This document shows positions 35,805-46,149 of a stretch of DNA of 64,000 nucleotides, piece by piece. This DNA is from Chromatiales bacterium (GTDB lineage: Bacteria; Pseudomonadota; Gammaproteobacteria; Thiohalomonadales; Thiohalomonadaceae): the NCBI GenBank assembly GCA_003251535.1, contig QKFD01000024.1:1-64000 (forward strand). Direction: 5' to 3'. The translations under genes were made by a program, and so were the position numbers. The notes below the pieces were generated by a model that was not told the origin of the DNA, searched no databases, and saw only the letters and a program-made list of their open reading frames with translations. How positions within the stretch are numbered: position 1 is the first letter of the stretch; each line of letters opens with the position of its first letter.

Positions 35805-36197
35805 ATGCAACTGTTTTCCCAGAGTGTCTATATCCAGATCTATGCCAATCGCTTCGTCCTCAAACTGCTCGAAGAGGGCGCCGCCCCCGTCACCATTACT
35901 GCCGATGAGCCGTTTACCACCCAACGCCTGCTGGTGGGACAGTTTGCCGTAGCCGAACGGACCCTCAAACAGGGGCTCAAGCGTCTCTTCCAGGGCCGCT
36001 GGTTTGCTCCCAGTCCCAGGGCTGTCATTCACCCAATGGAGATGGTAGAGGGGGGTCTATCAGAGATTGAGATGCGGGTATTTAACGAGTTGGCCGCCGG
36101 CGCCGGCGCCCACAAGGTGGTGGTCTGGATCGGCCCCGAACTGTCCAACAGTGAGGCAAAGCAGCAGGCCATGGGACGGGATCGCCCACCCCTGTAA
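35805..36197 (+). CDS. Small protein resembling an MreB/actin-type fragment
   Basis: 130 residues, starting MQLFSQSVYIQIYANRF with GAGAGGAGAG upstream of the ATG. The middle part (LLVGQFAVAERTLKQGLKRL) and APSPRAVIHPMEMVEGGLSEIEMRVFNELAAGAGAHKVVVWIG have the rhythm of the MreB/actin N-terminal subdomain, where ...E.RA..E.A..AGA..V recurs. It lacks the nucleotide-binding second half. The function is unknown; a role in cell shape or pilus/secretion scaffolding is only a guess. Confidence 0.6.
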   Translation: MQLFSQSVYIQIYANRFVLKLLEEGAAPVTITADEPFTTQRLLVGQFAVAERTLKQGLKRLFQGRWFAPSPRAVIHPMEMVEGGLSEIEMRVFNELAAGAGAHKVVVWIGPELSNSEAKQQAMGRDRPPL

Positions 36198-36254
36198 CAG
36201 CGCCTGCCAAACGACACCCCGGCGGAGCAGGTGGTCAGCACACCCCGCACCCCA

Positions 36255-37289
36255 TCAAGCCCCTTCCAAGGAGAAACCTTGCTGCTGGAATATCCGCAGT
36301 GCGGCATCCACCACCGCGGCATCAAACTGCACCCCACGCTTGGCCTCGATCTCGGCCAGCGCTTTGGCAATGCCCAAACCGGGTCGATAGGGGCGGTGTG
36401 AAGCCATGGCCTCGATCACATCGGCCACCGCAATAATACGCGCCTCCAGGAGGATGGCTGATCCCTGCAATCCACTGGGATATCCGCTGCCATCTAGGCG
36501 CTCGTGGTGTTGCAGTACCGCCTGCGCAATGGGCCAAGGGAAATCGATGCCTTTGAGGACCTCATAACCAGCGCTGGGGTGTTGTTTGATCAAACCGAAT
36601 TCAGGCTCAGTGAGCTTACCAGGGCGACTGAGGATCTCGGCAGGCACTTTGATCTTGCCAACATCATGGACCGTGCAGGCAAGCTCCAACCCCTCTATCT
36701 GTGCCGGCTCTAGCTGCAACTCATGGGCGATGGCCACAGCGATACGCGCCACATTGCGCTGATGACCTGCGGTATAGGGATCTCGCATCTCCACCATGGC
36801 CGCGACAGCAGATACCGTATCGAGCAGGTGACGCCGCAACCGTAATTCGCTTTCACTCAGTGAGCGGGTACGCTCCACCACCAGCGTCTCCAGCTGGTGA
36901 CGCAGCCGGTTAAGTTCCAGATGGGTACGGACCCGCGCCAGCAGCTCTTCGCTCTGAAAAGGTTTGGTGACGTAATCGACGGCACCGATATCAAACCCCA
37001 AGAGCTTGTCTGTCGTCTCAGACATGGCACTGACGAAGATCACCGGAATGGCCCGCAACTGGGGCTCCCGCTTCAGGCGCCGACACACCTCAAAGCCATC
37101 CGGGTCCGGCATATTCACATCCAGCAGGATCAACTCGGGTGGTTGGGCGATGGCGGCCCGCAGCGCTAACTCACCATTGATCGCCGAACGCACCTTATAA
37201 CCTTCGGCGGTCAAGAGATCGGTCAGGAGCCGGAGCGAGGCCGGCGTATCATCCACAGCCAGGATGTCACCTCTATTGGCAGGGATCAT
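36255..37289 (-). CDS. Response regulator with HD-GYP domain (c-di-GMP phosphodiesterase)
   Basis: 344 residues. The REC domain (about 8-125) has DDTPAS, the phosphoacceptor in LILLDVNMPDPDG and the Lys of VTKPF. A coiled-coil linker (LRHQLETLVVERTRSLSESE) leads to the HD-GYP domain with AGHQRNVARIA, VHDVGKI and HHERLDGSGYP. It should hydrolyse c-di-GMP when phosphorylated. The ATG at 37289 overlaps the end of the hybrid kinase gene by 17 bp; ATG 37304 is also possible. This overlap and the shared strand make the kinase its probable partner. Confidence 0.9.
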   Translation of the reverse strand: MIPANRGDILAVDDTPASLRLLTDLLTAEGYKVRSAINGELALRAAIAQPPELILLDVNMPDPDGFEVCRRLKREPQLRAIPVIFVSAMSETTDKLLGFDIGAVDYVTKPFQSEELLARVRTHLELNRLRHQLETLVVERTRSLSESELRLRRHLLDTVSAVAAMVEMRDPYTAGHQRNVARIAVAIAHELQLEPAQIEGLELACTVHDVGKIKVPAEILSRPGKLTEPEFGLIKQHPSAGYEVLKGIDFPWPIAQAVLQHHERLDGSGYPSGLQGSAILLEARIIAVADVIEAMASHRPYRPGLGIAKALAEIEAKRGVQFDAAVVDAALRIFQQQGFSLEGA

Positions 37290-40200
37290 GGCAGTTAATC
37301 TCATGTTCGGCTGATCCAGGCTCACCCCTCTCAGCTGCCGCTTCGAGGCTTGCCAGGATCGCAGGATAGTTGAATTGTTCAGCCAGTTGAGAGAGAGACT
37401 TCCCCAACCCACTGTCGATGGTGGCAATGGCATCAATGGCAATATTGATGCGCTCACGATCCAGGGACTCTACTGCAACCATGAGCTGATCACGCAACGC
37501 TGCATCGATCCCTGTCCAGCTCTGCGGCGAGAGCGGCGGGCGCTCGACCTCGGCCTCGTGGGCAGCGGTTTGATAGAGGAACTGCAAGCCCAACTGCTGG
37601 GCGAGACAGTCATATATCTCATCGAATTGATATGGCTTGCGTATCACACCATCCATACCCGACGCCAACATCTCTGGCTGCTCCTCATCAAAGGCCGAGG
37701 CAGTCACCGCAATAATCTTGACCGGTTTTCCCGTGCGCAACTGCCGTATGCGACGTGTCGCCTCCACGCCGTCCATCACCGGCATCCGCCGATCCATCCA
37801 GATCAGATCTGGCTGCCAGGCCTCGAAGATACGCAGACACTCCTCACCATTGTTTGCCACGCGCGTCTCTAGACCCAACTCCACCATCAGGCGTGTCAGC
37901 AGTAGCTGATTGTCCTGTTGATCTTCGGCAATCAAAATTCGGTAGGTTGGCTGCCCTGGGAGCACGCCCAGGACGACAGGGTGGGCAATCGGGCCCACCT
38001 TAGACACCGCCCAGGCCTTGGCAACGGTCAAGGGCAGTTGGATACGGAAACACGAGCCTTTGCCAGGGGTACTCTCAACACCGATATGTCCCCCCATCAG
38101 CTGCACAAACTGCCTGGTCACCGCGAGCCCTAAGCCGGTCCCCCCCGCTGCCCGCCCCTCTGCCGCCTGCACGAAGGGCTGAAATAGCTGCTGCTGCTCC
38201 TGGGGTTCGATGCCAGGGCCAGTATCTTCCACCTCTATCAACAGGCGCGGCGTCGCCTCCGTCTCGCTCCCTAGGCGAATGGTGACCTGCCCTTCACGAC
38301 TGAACTTGATCCCGTTCTCGACCAGATTGACCAACACCTGACGCAGCCGCGCCTCGTCGCCTTCAATGTATTGGGGGAGTTCGGAGGCTGACTCCAGCAC
38401 CAGCTGCAATCCCTTCTGCTGGGCGCGCAACTGCATCATGTGGCTGACGTCCTGCACCATATGCGCTAAATCAAAAGGTGCGATATCCAGCTGTAGCTTG
38501 CCCGACTCTATCTTGGCGAGTTCCAGGACGTCATTGATAAGTGTCAAAAGATGCGCCCCACTGCGATTGATGATCTCCAAATTCTGATACTGGATCGGAC
38601 TCAATCCTGCGGTGTGCTGCATCATGTGGGAGAAGCCGAGGATGGCATTGAGTGGTGTGCGTAGCTCATGGCTCATATTGGCCAAAAACATGCTCTTTGC
38701 CCGATTGGCGGCCTCTGCGGCATCCCGCGCCAAACGCAGTTCAGCCGTGCGCTGCTCCACGGTCTCTTCAAGTTGTTCACGGTAGTGGCGCAGCTCCTCC
38801 TCTGCCCGTTTCTGCGCGTCGATATCCATGCGCAGCCCCAACATCCGGCCCACCTTGCCGTGGCCATCACGCTCAACGCCGTAGCCGATCACCCGCATCC
38901 AGCGGTAGCGACCATCGGCGTGGAGGAAACGGGCATCGTAGAGATAGTGATCCTGTTGATGGCGCAATACTCCCTGCACCTTCTCCATCACCAGCGATCG
39001 GTCGTCAGGGTGGAGGCGCTCAAGCCACTCATGCCGATTGGCCAGCCCTTCGTGCGGCGGGTAACCCAACATGGTGTAGTAGATGGGGGAGGCATAGTAG
39101 TAATCGCCCGCCACATCCCAATCCCATACCCCAACGTTCACCGCCTCCAAGGTGAGACGGAAGCGCGCCTCTGAAAACTTAAGCTGCTCTTCGGTCCGTT
39201 TACGCTCAGTGATATCGGTGAGCATGGCGAAGGCACCCTGAAACTCTCCGGCCTCATTGGTAATGGCCGCCGCCGAGACCCACGCCCATAGCAGGGTGCC
39301 ATTTCTGCGGCGAAAGCGCCGCTCGTAGTGCTCGGAAAGGAGATGCCGACGCCGCTCCATGCGGTAGCGGTGATCCGCCGCATCGGCGTCATCCATAAAA
39401 TCGGTAGCGGGCCGCCCCATCATCTCGGCACAGGTATAGCCTAACCATGCAGCCAACTGTGCATTGACGAAGTTAATGCGCAGATCGACGCCCAATGCGA
39501 GGATGCCTTCGCCCGCCGTATCGACAAAACGCCGATACTTCTCCTCGCTTGCCCGCAGCTCACGCTGCACCAACAGGCTATTCAAGCTATCGGTGACGCG
39601 CCAACCCACCTCCTGGAAGAGCAACTGCTCCTCCACCGTCCAGACGCGCGCAGAGGCACATTGATGGATGCCCAATACCCACGCCTTCCCCACCTTCGGA
39701 TAGAGGGCAATGGCCATGTAGGACTTGATGCCAAAGCGCGCCTCGAATGCCTCTGGCAGGGGTTGCTCCAACCTTGGCCCAAAGGTCACAACCCCCCGGC
39801 GCGCCAAGACCAGACTCAGCGACGCTGCCACCTGTGGGTCCATCGGAATGGGACTCCCTACGCCCCCGGCCCCGGGATACTCTGGTTTATAACGCTCCAT
39901 GGCGATGGTCCATGAAGGGGCGCCAGGATCACAGGGGTGGAGCAAGAAGGCGCGGTCGCCATCGAAGATGGTCAATACAGAGGCGAGCACCTCGCCCATC
40001 ATGGTGTCTAAATCGGTTGCGCGCTGAATGGCGCGATTGATCTTGTCCATGTGGGCAAGAAACTCGGTATGCGCCTGACGCTCCTGCTCCGCGTGCTTGC
40101 GTCCAGTAATATCAACCAGCGAAACAAAAATCTTAGAGAGTGATGCCTCATAACCTGGGCAGACGGCAAAATAGACCGTGACATCACGCCGCTCGCCGGC

Positions 40201-40857
40201 CAGTGTTCGCACCACGGCATCGCACACCATCTCCGTCTGCCCATGCCAGAGATAGATCAGCCCTTGCCGAAAGGTAGTGATCGATTCGGCGACGAAGGTA
40301 CTTCCCAAGCCGGCTAACAGCGCCTCCCGACTCGGGGCCCCATGTAACCCCAGTGCGGCTCGATTCACATCCACCACCTGGATGAGAGCAACACACTGCT
40401 GTAGCACCTCAGGGTAGCGCGCAAAATAGTCTTCGATATCGCTCACCCCCTCGCCCCGCAACTTATCGAACAGCGCCTTAACCTGGGAGAAATCCTCCTC
40501 CCAAATGGAGATCGGTGAGTTCTCAAAGGTCATTCGGTAACGCGCCTGACTCTGCTGCAACTGCTCGGTCACCGCGCGCTGTTCGCGGAAAATAGGGGTG
40601 ATACGACTGATCCCCCACGCCATCAGGAGAGAGATGGCTAAGGCCATCAGTTCGACCAGCCAGTGGGGTTGCTCTGCAAAGTCGGAGCTGATGAGTCGCT
40701 CCAAACTGAAAAGACGGCGTAGCGCCATCAGTGCAATGGCGGCGGCCACCAGACCCCACGCCAAATAGGCACCCGTGATCTTGATCAGGCGCAGGGCGAG
40801 AAAGGCGGCCACAAACTGCACGGCCAAAGAGGCCACCAACACCGTGATGAGCAGCAT
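37273..40857 (-). CDS. Hybrid sensor histidine kinase (PAS-GAF-PAS-PAS-HisKA-HATPase-REC)
   Basis: 1194 residues. Two or three N-terminal membrane helices (1-85) are followed by PAS (about 105-260), GAF (about 275-425) and two PAS/PAC domains (about 430-690). The kinase core has the H box [22 protein letters not shown], the N box [15 protein letters not shown] and [10 protein letters not shown] receiver domain follows with [21 protein letters not shown] and IRKPYQ, then a 90-residue helical tail. The GAF part suggests a small ligand or light signal, which cannot be identified. AAGGCG precedes the ATG. It is followed by the HD-GYP regulator. Confidence 0.93.
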   Translation of the reverse strand: MLLITVLVASLAVQFVAAFLALRLIKITGAYLAWGLVAAAIALMALRRLFSLERLISSDFAEQPHWLVELMALAISLLMAWGISRITPIFREQRAVTEQLQQSQARYRMTFENSPISIWEEDFSQVKALFDKLRGEGVSDIEDYFARYPEVLQQCVALIQVVDVNRAALGLHGAPSREALLAGLGSTFVAESITTFRQGLIYLWHGQTEMVCDAVVRTLAGERRDVTVYFAVCPGYEASLSKIFVSLVDITGRKHAEQERQAHTEFLAHMDKINRAIQRATDLDTMMGEVLASVLTIFDGDRAFLLHPCDPGAPSWTIAMERYKPEYPGAGGVGSPIPMDPQVAASLSLVLARRGVVTFGPRLEQPLPEAFEARFGIKSYMAIALYPKVGKAWVLGIHQCASARVWTVEEQLLFQEVGWRVTDSLNSLLVQRELRASEEKYRRFVDTAGEGILALGVDLRINFVNAQLAAWLGYTCAEMMGRPATDFMDDADAADHRYRMERRRHLLSEHYERRFRRRNGTLLWAWVSAAAITNEAGEFQGAFAMLTDITERKRTEEQLKFSEARFRLTLEAVNVGVWDWDVAGDYYYASPIYYTMLGYPPHEGLANRHEWLERLHPDDRSLVMEKVQGVLRHQQDHYLYDARFLHADGRYRWMRVIGYGVERDGHGKVGRMLGLRMDIDAQKRAEEELRHYREQLEETVEQRTAELRLARDAAEAANRAKSMFLANMSHELRTPLNAILGFSHMMQHTAGLSPIQYQNLEIINRSGAHLLTLINDVLELAKIESGKLQLDIAPFDLAHMVQDVSHMMQLRAQQKGLQLVLESASELPQYIEGDEARLRQVLVNLVENGIKFSREGQVTIRLGSETEATPRLLIEVEDTGPGIEPQEQQQLFQPFVQAAEGRAAGGTGLGLAVTRQFVQLMGGHIGVESTPGKGSCFRIQLPLTVAKAWAVSKVGPIAHPVVLGVLPGQPTYRILIAEDQQDNQLLLTRLMVELGLETRVANNGEECLRIFEAWQPDLIWMDRRMPVMDGVEATRRIRQLRTGKPVKIIAVTASAFDEEQPEMLASGMDGVIRKPYQFDEIYDCLAQQLGLQFLYQTAAHEAEVERPPLSPQSWTGIDAALRDQLMVAVESLDRERINIAIDAIATIDSGLGKSLSQLAEQFNYPAILASLEAAAERGEPGSAEHEINCHDPCQ

Positions 40858-41316
40858 GATTCGCCTTCTATTGTCTTAACCGCTGGGGCCGCCTCCGTGC
40901 GGCCGAACGGCCTTATTTACATGCAGCGGAGCCGGCCCCTTCAGACCGATCCCGGGCGGTAGGAACGACCCCTTCCTATGCCATAAGCACCTATCACCCA
41001 TGGTGTGGTTATACCGCATCCCGTCCATGGGAAGGCACTCGGTCAATCCCCAGTGGAGGCAGCTCTACCTAGTGCTGGAAGTGCGTCGCAGGAGCCGAAG
41101 GCGATCGCCCTCGCCGATGCCCACGGATGGCGGCCCCCCGCCCCAGGGGTGGCCTGGGTCGGCGCCACGCCACCTCATGCGGCACACCCTGGAGAACCGG
41201 CCTCCAGCGGCGCCCATCGATGGTCATCGCGCCGCGCCAGGCGGACTTGAACAGACAGGCGGCAATGACAGCCGCAAAGGTGGTGGGATGCCCCCCAGCA
41301 GGGGGCGGATGGGGGG
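40858..41316. other. Non-coding region, nothing recognised
   Basis: 459 bp upstream of the kinase gene and downstream of the Kef-type gene, both on the minus strand. It must contain the kinase promoter. CCCATGG (40997-41003) and CCATGGG (41025-41031) form a weak dyad, and GC-rich stems lie near 41290-41310, but no clear promoter, terminator or RNA was found. Confidence 0.4.
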
Positions 41317-43044
41317 TTAGTGCCTCGCGCTGCCGGAGACGGCCTGCGCTGCTGGATCAAAACGCGCCAACACGTGGCTGGTCATCCCTTTGGCCAGCTC
41401 CTCCTCGCCGAAAAAGACCGCCCCCAACCCCTCACCGCGCAACAGCTCCGACTCCTCCTCGGAGTGGGTCCTGAGCACAATCTCAATGGTGGGATTGAGG
41501 GTGCGCGCCGTCTCGGTCATCTGGCGGATGTGGAGTGCGTCTGGCACCGCGACCACCAACATGGCGGCCTCGGCAATATGTGCCTGGATCAAGACAGCGG
41601 GATCCGCCGCATTCCCTGATACCGCCGCCTTACCCTGTTGGCGTAGGTCTTCAACCAGCTCTCGATTGGCATCGGCCACCACATAGGGGATAGCGCGCTC
41701 ATCCAAGGTCTTGGCGATACGCCGTCCGACCCGCCCATAACCCACCAGTACCACCTGGCCGGCGAGATAGCGACGCTCCGTGCTCATCGGCAGCTCGGCA
41801 TAGGGGTCATCCCGCTGCTCCAGACGGCGGGCCCGCGCCGAACGCCCCAGTAGCCAGCGCCGCACCGGCTCAACCGCCGCGAAGAGAAATGGATTCAGGG
41901 CAATGGAGATGAGCGCACCCGCCAGTACCAGGCTCATACCACTGGTGGGTAGTAGGCCCAAAGAGACGCCCAGCCCCGCCAAGATGAAGGAGAACTCGCC
42001 AATTTGGGCCAAGCTGGCGGCCACCATCAGCGCCGTGCTGAGGGGGTAGCGGAAGGCCAACACCAAGAGCAGGGCGGCGATGGATTTACCCAACATGATA
42101 ATGGCCACGACGCCGAACACATGCAGCGGCTGCTGCACCAGGATCGCCGGCTCAAACAACATGCCAACCGAAACAAAGAAGAGGACTGAAAAGGCGTCCC
42201 GCAGGGGTAGCGACTGCTCTGCTGCCCGGTGACTGAATTCAGACTCCCGCATCACCATGCCGGCGAAGAAGGCCCCCAGCGCGAACGAAACACTAAACAG
42301 GGCCGCCGCCCCATAGGCGATACCGATGGCGGCGGCCACCACCGCCAGGGTGAACAGCTCCCGTGAACCGGTTTTGGCCACCTGCCACAACAGCCAAGGC
42401 AGTAACCGTTGACCGAAGATCAACATCAACGCAATGAATGCCGCCACCTGTAGTAGCGTCTGCCCGATCTCCAACCAGAGGGGATTGGCCCCCTCCAGCG
42501 CGCTGCTGGGATGGCCGCCCAACACCCCTGCCAGGGGGGGTAACAGCACCAACATCAGTACCGTGGCCAGGTCCTCCACCACCAACCAGCCGACCGCGAT
42601 GCGGCCATTCATGGAGTCCAGCACACCGTGGACCTCCAACGCCTTCAACAACACGACGGTACTGGCACAGGAGAGTGAGAGGCCAAAGACAAACCCGTGG
42701 CCCGGGCTCCAGCCCCAACCCCAGGCCAATAACATGCCGAGCAGGGTGGCCAAGCCCATCTGCACCACCGCCCCTGGGATGGCAATGCGCCGCACGGCCA
42801 AGAGGTCCTTTAGGGAGAAGTGCAATCCCACCCCAAACATGAGCAGCATGACGCCGATCTCGGCCAACTGAGCGGCGATATGTAGATCGGCCACGAAGCC
42901 CGGTGTGCTAGGACCGATGGCGATCCCGGCGGCTAGATAGCCCACCAGGGCCGGCAGTTTCAGACGCTCAGCAATGAAACCGAGCACCAAGGCGATGCCA
43001 AAGCCGGCGGCCAGGGTGGTGATGAGGGAGATGTTGTGTTCCAT
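41317..43044 (-). CDS. Kef/YbaL-type cation:proton antiporter (CPA2) with RCK domain
   Basis: 575 residues. About 12 membrane helices of the Na+/H+ exchanger fold start MEHNISLITTLAAGFGIALVLGF, with LVGYLAAGIAIGP, VGWLVVEDLATVLMLVLLPPL and GAFFAGMVMRESEFSHRAAEQSLPLRDAFSVLFFVSVGML. The cytoplasmic TrkA-N/RCK domain has VLVGYGRVGRRIAKTL and VADANRELVEDLRQQG. YbaL-like proteins move K+ or Na+ against protons under NAD(H)-linked control. The ATG at 43044 has GAGAG upstream. It is divergent from the universal stress protein gene. Confidence 0.9.
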   Translation of the reverse strand: MEHNISLITTLAAGFGIALVLGFIAERLKLPALVGYLAAGIAIGPSTPGFVADLHIAAQLAEIGVMLLMFGVGLHFSLKDLLAVRRIAIPGAVVQMGLATLLGMLLAWGWGWSPGHGFVFGLSLSCASTVVLLKALEVHGVLDSMNGRIAVGWLVVEDLATVLMLVLLPPLAGVLGGHPSSALEGANPLWLEIGQTLLQVAAFIALMLIFGQRLLPWLLWQVAKTGSRELFTLAVVAAAIGIAYGAAALFSVSFALGAFFAGMVMRESEFSHRAAEQSLPLRDAFSVLFFVSVGMLFEPAILVQQPLHVFGVVAIIMLGKSIAALLLVLAFRYPLSTALMVAASLAQIGEFSFILAGLGVSLGLLPTSGMSLVLAGALISIALNPFLFAAVEPVRRWLLGRSARARRLEQRDDPYAELPMSTERRYLAGQVVLVGYGRVGRRIAKTLDERAIPYVVADANRELVEDLRQQGKAAVSGNAADPAVLIQAHIAEAAMLVVAVPDALHIRQMTETARTLNPTIEIVLRTHSEEESELLRGEGLGAVFFGEEELAKGMTSHVLARFDPAAQAVSGSARH

Positions 43045-43513
43045 AGGTTGGCTCTCTGGATGACCGGTACAGATAACGGGGGCGCGCAAGCGCTACGAGG
43101 TCCCCGGATCAACCCGCGCCATGCGCCGTGCCGATCCGCCCCCGCACACCCCAGCGCCGCACTTTATCAGCACCACCGGTTCAGCGCGGCAACATCCCCC
43201 TCAAGACAGCTGGCGGAGGCTTCTGTTCGATAGCGGCGCGAGGAGCGATGCAGCACCCAGGGAGGATGGCGTGACCGCCGACCGAAGGGCACGGCACTAG
43301 GGGAGACGCGCCGCCGACACGCGACCGAGAGGGTTGTGAAATTGCCGCCATAGTGTGCCGGGTCCCGGCAAGCAACAGTAGCATTGGCCAAAGCCACTGA
43401 CACACCTCAAATAGGTCACGCTTTGGCCGCCCGCGATGCCCTGGCCCAGACGATGTGGTGGCCAGCAGGCCGCTTTGGGCGGGGGTCTATCTCACTCAAT
43501 CGAGGAGGCGAGA
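43045..43513. other. Divergent intergenic region, nothing recognised
   Basis: 469 bp between the antiporter and universal stress protein genes. It must hold the start signals of both, but no good -35/-10 pair, dyad operator or structured RNA was recognised. Short open frames on both strands have no family resemblance. Confidence 0.4.
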
Positions 43514-44488
43514 GTGAAGCTATTCAACAATATCCTGTTCTTGGCCGACTCCACAGGGGATCTACAACCCGGATTTGAACGCGCCCTCTCGCTGGCCCAG
43601 AGCAACCAGGCGCAACTGACGGTGTTATCGGTACTCCAGCCACTGCCGCCCAGTGTGGTGCAGGCCTATGGCTACGGCCTGCCTACCGATCTGGCGCTAC
43701 GCCTCCAGCAAGAGCGGATGGCCGCCCTGGAGGCGCTGGTTGCCCCCGCCCGCCAGCAGGTAGCGCTGGAGCTTAAGGTGCTCCAAGGGGAGATGCTGAT
43801 AGAGGTCGTCCGCTTGGTGTTGAGCCACGGCCACGACCTGCTGCTCAAGACCGCCACAGAGGAGACCACCCTCACCCATCGGCTGCTGGGCAGCGCCGAT
43901 ATGCAGTTGCTGCGCAAATGTCCCTGCCCGGTGTGGCTGCTAAAACCCAGTGCCCCACGCAACCATCGTCGCGTCCTGGCAGCGGTGGAGTTTGAACCCG
44001 CCGCCCACCGACCGGAGGCCGTGCTCCTCAACCGAGAGATCTTGACCCTAGCCGCCTCCATCGCCATGGCCGAATTTGCCGAGCTGCATGTCGTGCATGT
44101 CTGGGACGCCATCGCCGAATCGCTACTGCGGGTCTGGGGCTCAGATCCCACACCCGCCAACCTCGCCGCCTATGTGAATGGCGAGCGCAAACTGCACGAG
44201 GCCGGGTTACAGCACCTGATGGGCGATCTGAGAGGGCACATCGGCCCCGAGGCGTTTGACTACCTGGCCCCCCGTCTCCACCTTCCCCGCGGCGCGGCGC
44301 GCAGCACGGTGCCCAGCTTGGCGCAGGAGCTGGCGGTCGATCTCATTGTGATGGGAACCGTGGGTCGCACCGGTATCCCTGGTCTGCTGATCGGCAACAC
44401 CGCGGAGACCATATTGGAGCAGATCGACTGCTCCGTCCTGGCCATCAAGCCACCGGGCTTCATCTCTCCGGTGACCCCGTTTGAGTAA
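43514..44488 (+). CDS. Tandem universal stress protein
   Basis: 324 residues with two Usp-type domains (about 1-145 and 150-310). The second has the ATP-binding pattern MGTVGRTGIPGLLIGNTAETIL; in the first, LLKTATEETTLTHRLLGSADMQLLRKCPCPVWLLKP is close to it. Usp proteins help survival under stress. GTG start at 43514 after a strong GAGGAGGCG. A bidirectional terminator separates it from hdrB. Confidence 0.9.
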   Translation: MKLFNNILFLADSTGDLQPGFERALSLAQSNQAQLTVLSVLQPLPPSVVQAYGYGLPTDLALRLQQERMAALEALVAPARQQVALELKVLQGEMLIEVVRLVLSHGHDLLLKTATEETTLTHRLLGSADMQLLRKCPCPVWLLKPSAPRNHRRVLAAVEFEPAAHRPEAVLLNREILTLAASIAMAEFAELHVVHVWDAIAESLLRVWGSDPTPANLAAYVNGERKLHEAGLQHLMGDLRGHIGPEAFDYLAPRLHLPRGAARSTVPSLAQELAVDLIVMGTVGRTGIPGLLIGNTAETILEQIDCSVLAIKPPGFISPVTPFE

Positions 44489-44525
44489 CTGACTCAACCC
44501 CGCGCCGCCTTGCCCCAAAAAAAAA

Positions 44526-44550
44526 AGCCCCTCCGAAGAGGGGCTTTTTT
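44526..44550. terminator. Bidirectional terminator between usp and hdrB
   Basis: AGCCCCTC-CGAA-GAGGGGCT with A-run before and T-run after; it ends transcripts from both the plus-strand Usp gene and the minus-strand qmo-hdr operon. Confidence 0.92.
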
Positions 44551-44585
44551 CTCAGTAATTCAGCTCCGTGGCTACGCCATGGGGC

Positions 44586-45491
44586 CTACTTACCGGCCAG
44601 TGCCTCTAGCTTGGTCGCCTTGATGATCTGTCCATCCAGGCCCGCCTCTTCCGCCGACTTGCCATAGGCAACGGCGATGAGCTGGGTGTAATAGACCACC
44701 GGGATGTTGAACTTGGTGCCAAACCGCTTGTTGATGTCGGTCTGGTAGGACTCCACGTTCATCTGGCAGAGCTGGCATGGGGTGACGATCATATCGGCAC
44801 CGCCGTCATAGGCGGCCTCGATGATATCTCTCACCAGGGCCTGACCCTTCTCCGGCTCGGAGAACATCAGGGCGCCAGAGCAGCAGGCCACCTTCTTGGC
44901 GTAGCGATCCACCGCCTTGGCGCCAACCGCCTCCACCATGTTGTCGAGATACTTCGGGTTCTCGAACGACTCGCCGGCGATGCCGAACGGACGGTTGGTT
45001 TGGCAGCCGACATAGCCGGCGATGGTGAGCCCCTCCAGCCCCTTCTTCTTGCCATTGGCGATGGTGTCGAGGCCGATATCCTCCACCAGCATCTCCACCA
45101 TATGGCGGGTCTTAGGCATCTGCGCCGGTTCGACCTTGAGGCCGATCTCAGCCAGGGCGGCGTTGATCCCCTCGCGCACCCGCGGGTTGTGCTCCACCCG
45201 CTCCTCTGCCTCCTTGGTGGCAATCCAGCAGGCGGCACAGGGGGCGATGATGTCGGCGTCGCCATGCTGCTGCTTGGAGAGGGCGATGTTGCGAGCGGAG
45301 AGGGAGAGCCGGGGGATCTCACCACCGCCAGCGTAGCCGATGGAGGCGCCGCAGCAGTTCCAGTCGTCGATCTCCTTCAGCGTGATGTCGAGGGCGTCGC
45401 ACATCGCGTTGGCGGAACGCATAAAGTTGTCCGCGGAGGCCTTCTTCTGGGACGAACAGCCGGGATAGTAGGAATACTCTCTCTTGGCCAT
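44586..45491 (-). CDS. hdrB: HdrB-like heterodisulfide reductase subunit B
   Basis: 301 residues. Two complete CCG motifs are present: C12...C46C47...C85xxC88 and C163...C203C204...C239xxC242. In methanogen HdrB such motifs bind two noncubane [4Fe-4S] clusters. In Gram-positive sulfate reducers HdrB with HdrC takes the place of the membrane subunit QmoC. It is the last gene of qmoA-qmoB-hdrC-hdrB. The ATG at 45491 has AAGGAG nine bases before it; ATG eleven codons upstream lacks this. Confidence 0.93.
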   Translation of the reverse strand: MAKREYSYYPGCSSQKKASADNFMRSANAMCDALDITLKEIDDWNCCGASIGYAGGGEIPRLSLSARNIALSKQQHGDADIIAPCAACWIATKEAEERVEHNPRVREGINAALAEIGLKVEPAQMPKTRHMVEMLVEDIGLDTIANGKKKGLEGLTIAGYVGCQTNRPFGIAGESFENPKYLDNMVEAVGAKAVDRYAKKVACCSGALMFSEPEKGQALVRDIIEAAYDGGADMIVTPCQLCQMNVESYQTDINKRFGTKFNIPVVYYTQLIAVAYGKSAEEAGLDGQIIKATKLEALAGK

Positions 45492-45504
45492 GGAAATGGG
45501 CTCC

Positions 45505-46137
45505 TTACTTGCCGGCGCCATAGTTGGCGATGTGCTGGTCTTCGACCTCTTGGGCCTTCTTCAGCATCCGGGCGATGCCGGACTTGTCCTTGCAGGTGTG
45601 GCCGCCGAAGAACTCCATCGGGTTCATGCGTTTGGTCTTCATCATCGCCATCCCGAGATCCTTCTGGGCCATGGCGTTCTTCACGCCCTGACCGAAGCCA
45701 TCCTTGAATTGCAGCGCAAGACCAATCTTTAGCTCATTGACCCGCCCATTGCTGGCAATGGAGTTCCAGAAGATCTGGCCGAAGGACTCGGTGGGCTGGC
45801 TCTTGGGCGCCAGGCCCAGCTTCTTCGAGTAACTGGCCAGCCCATGCATGATGTGGGTGATGGGCAGACCACGCGGACAACGGGCAATACAGTTGTAGCA
45901 GGAGGTGCAGAACCACATGGAGCTGGACTTCAGCACCTCATCGCGCTTGTTGGCGCGAATCATCATGAAGATCTCCTGGGGCGGATGCTCCCAGTGGGGT
46001 CCGAGCGGGCAGGAGCCCGAGCAGACGCCGCACTGCATACACATCTTTACCCAGTGCCCCTCCTCGACATTGGTCTCGACCTCTTTGAGGAAAGAGCTGC
46101 GGTATTTTTCGATCATCGCCTGGTTCATCTGGGTCAT
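45505..46137 (-). CDS. hdrC: HdrC-like iron-sulfur subunit
   Basis: 210 residues. Two classical [4Fe-4S] motifs are present, CMQCGVCSGSCP and CTSCYNCIARCP. No membrane helix is seen, so it resembles soluble HdrC rather than QmoC, whose C-terminal half is membrane-bound haem b. It probably links the flavoprotein QmoB to HdrB. GGGAG precedes the ATG. The operon position between qmoB and hdrB fits this. Confidence 0.92.
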   Translation of the reverse strand: MTQMNQAMIEKYRSSFLKEVETNVEEGHWVKMCMQCGVCSGSCPLGPHWEHPPQEIFMMIRANKRDEVLKSSSMWFCTSCYNCIARCPRGLPITHIMHGLASYSKKLGLAPKSQPTESFGQIFWNSIASNGRVNELKIGLALQFKDGFGQGVKNAMAQKDLGMAMMKTKRMNPMEFFGGHTCKDKSGIARMLKKAQEVEDQHIANYGAGK

Positions 46138-46149
46138 GGTCTCGCTCCC

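Noticed and set aside
41000-41474. Plus-strand open frames in and after the 40858-41316 spacer
   Set aside because: Arg/Pro-rich translation without ribosome-binding site; partly overlaps the Kef-type gene in antisense.
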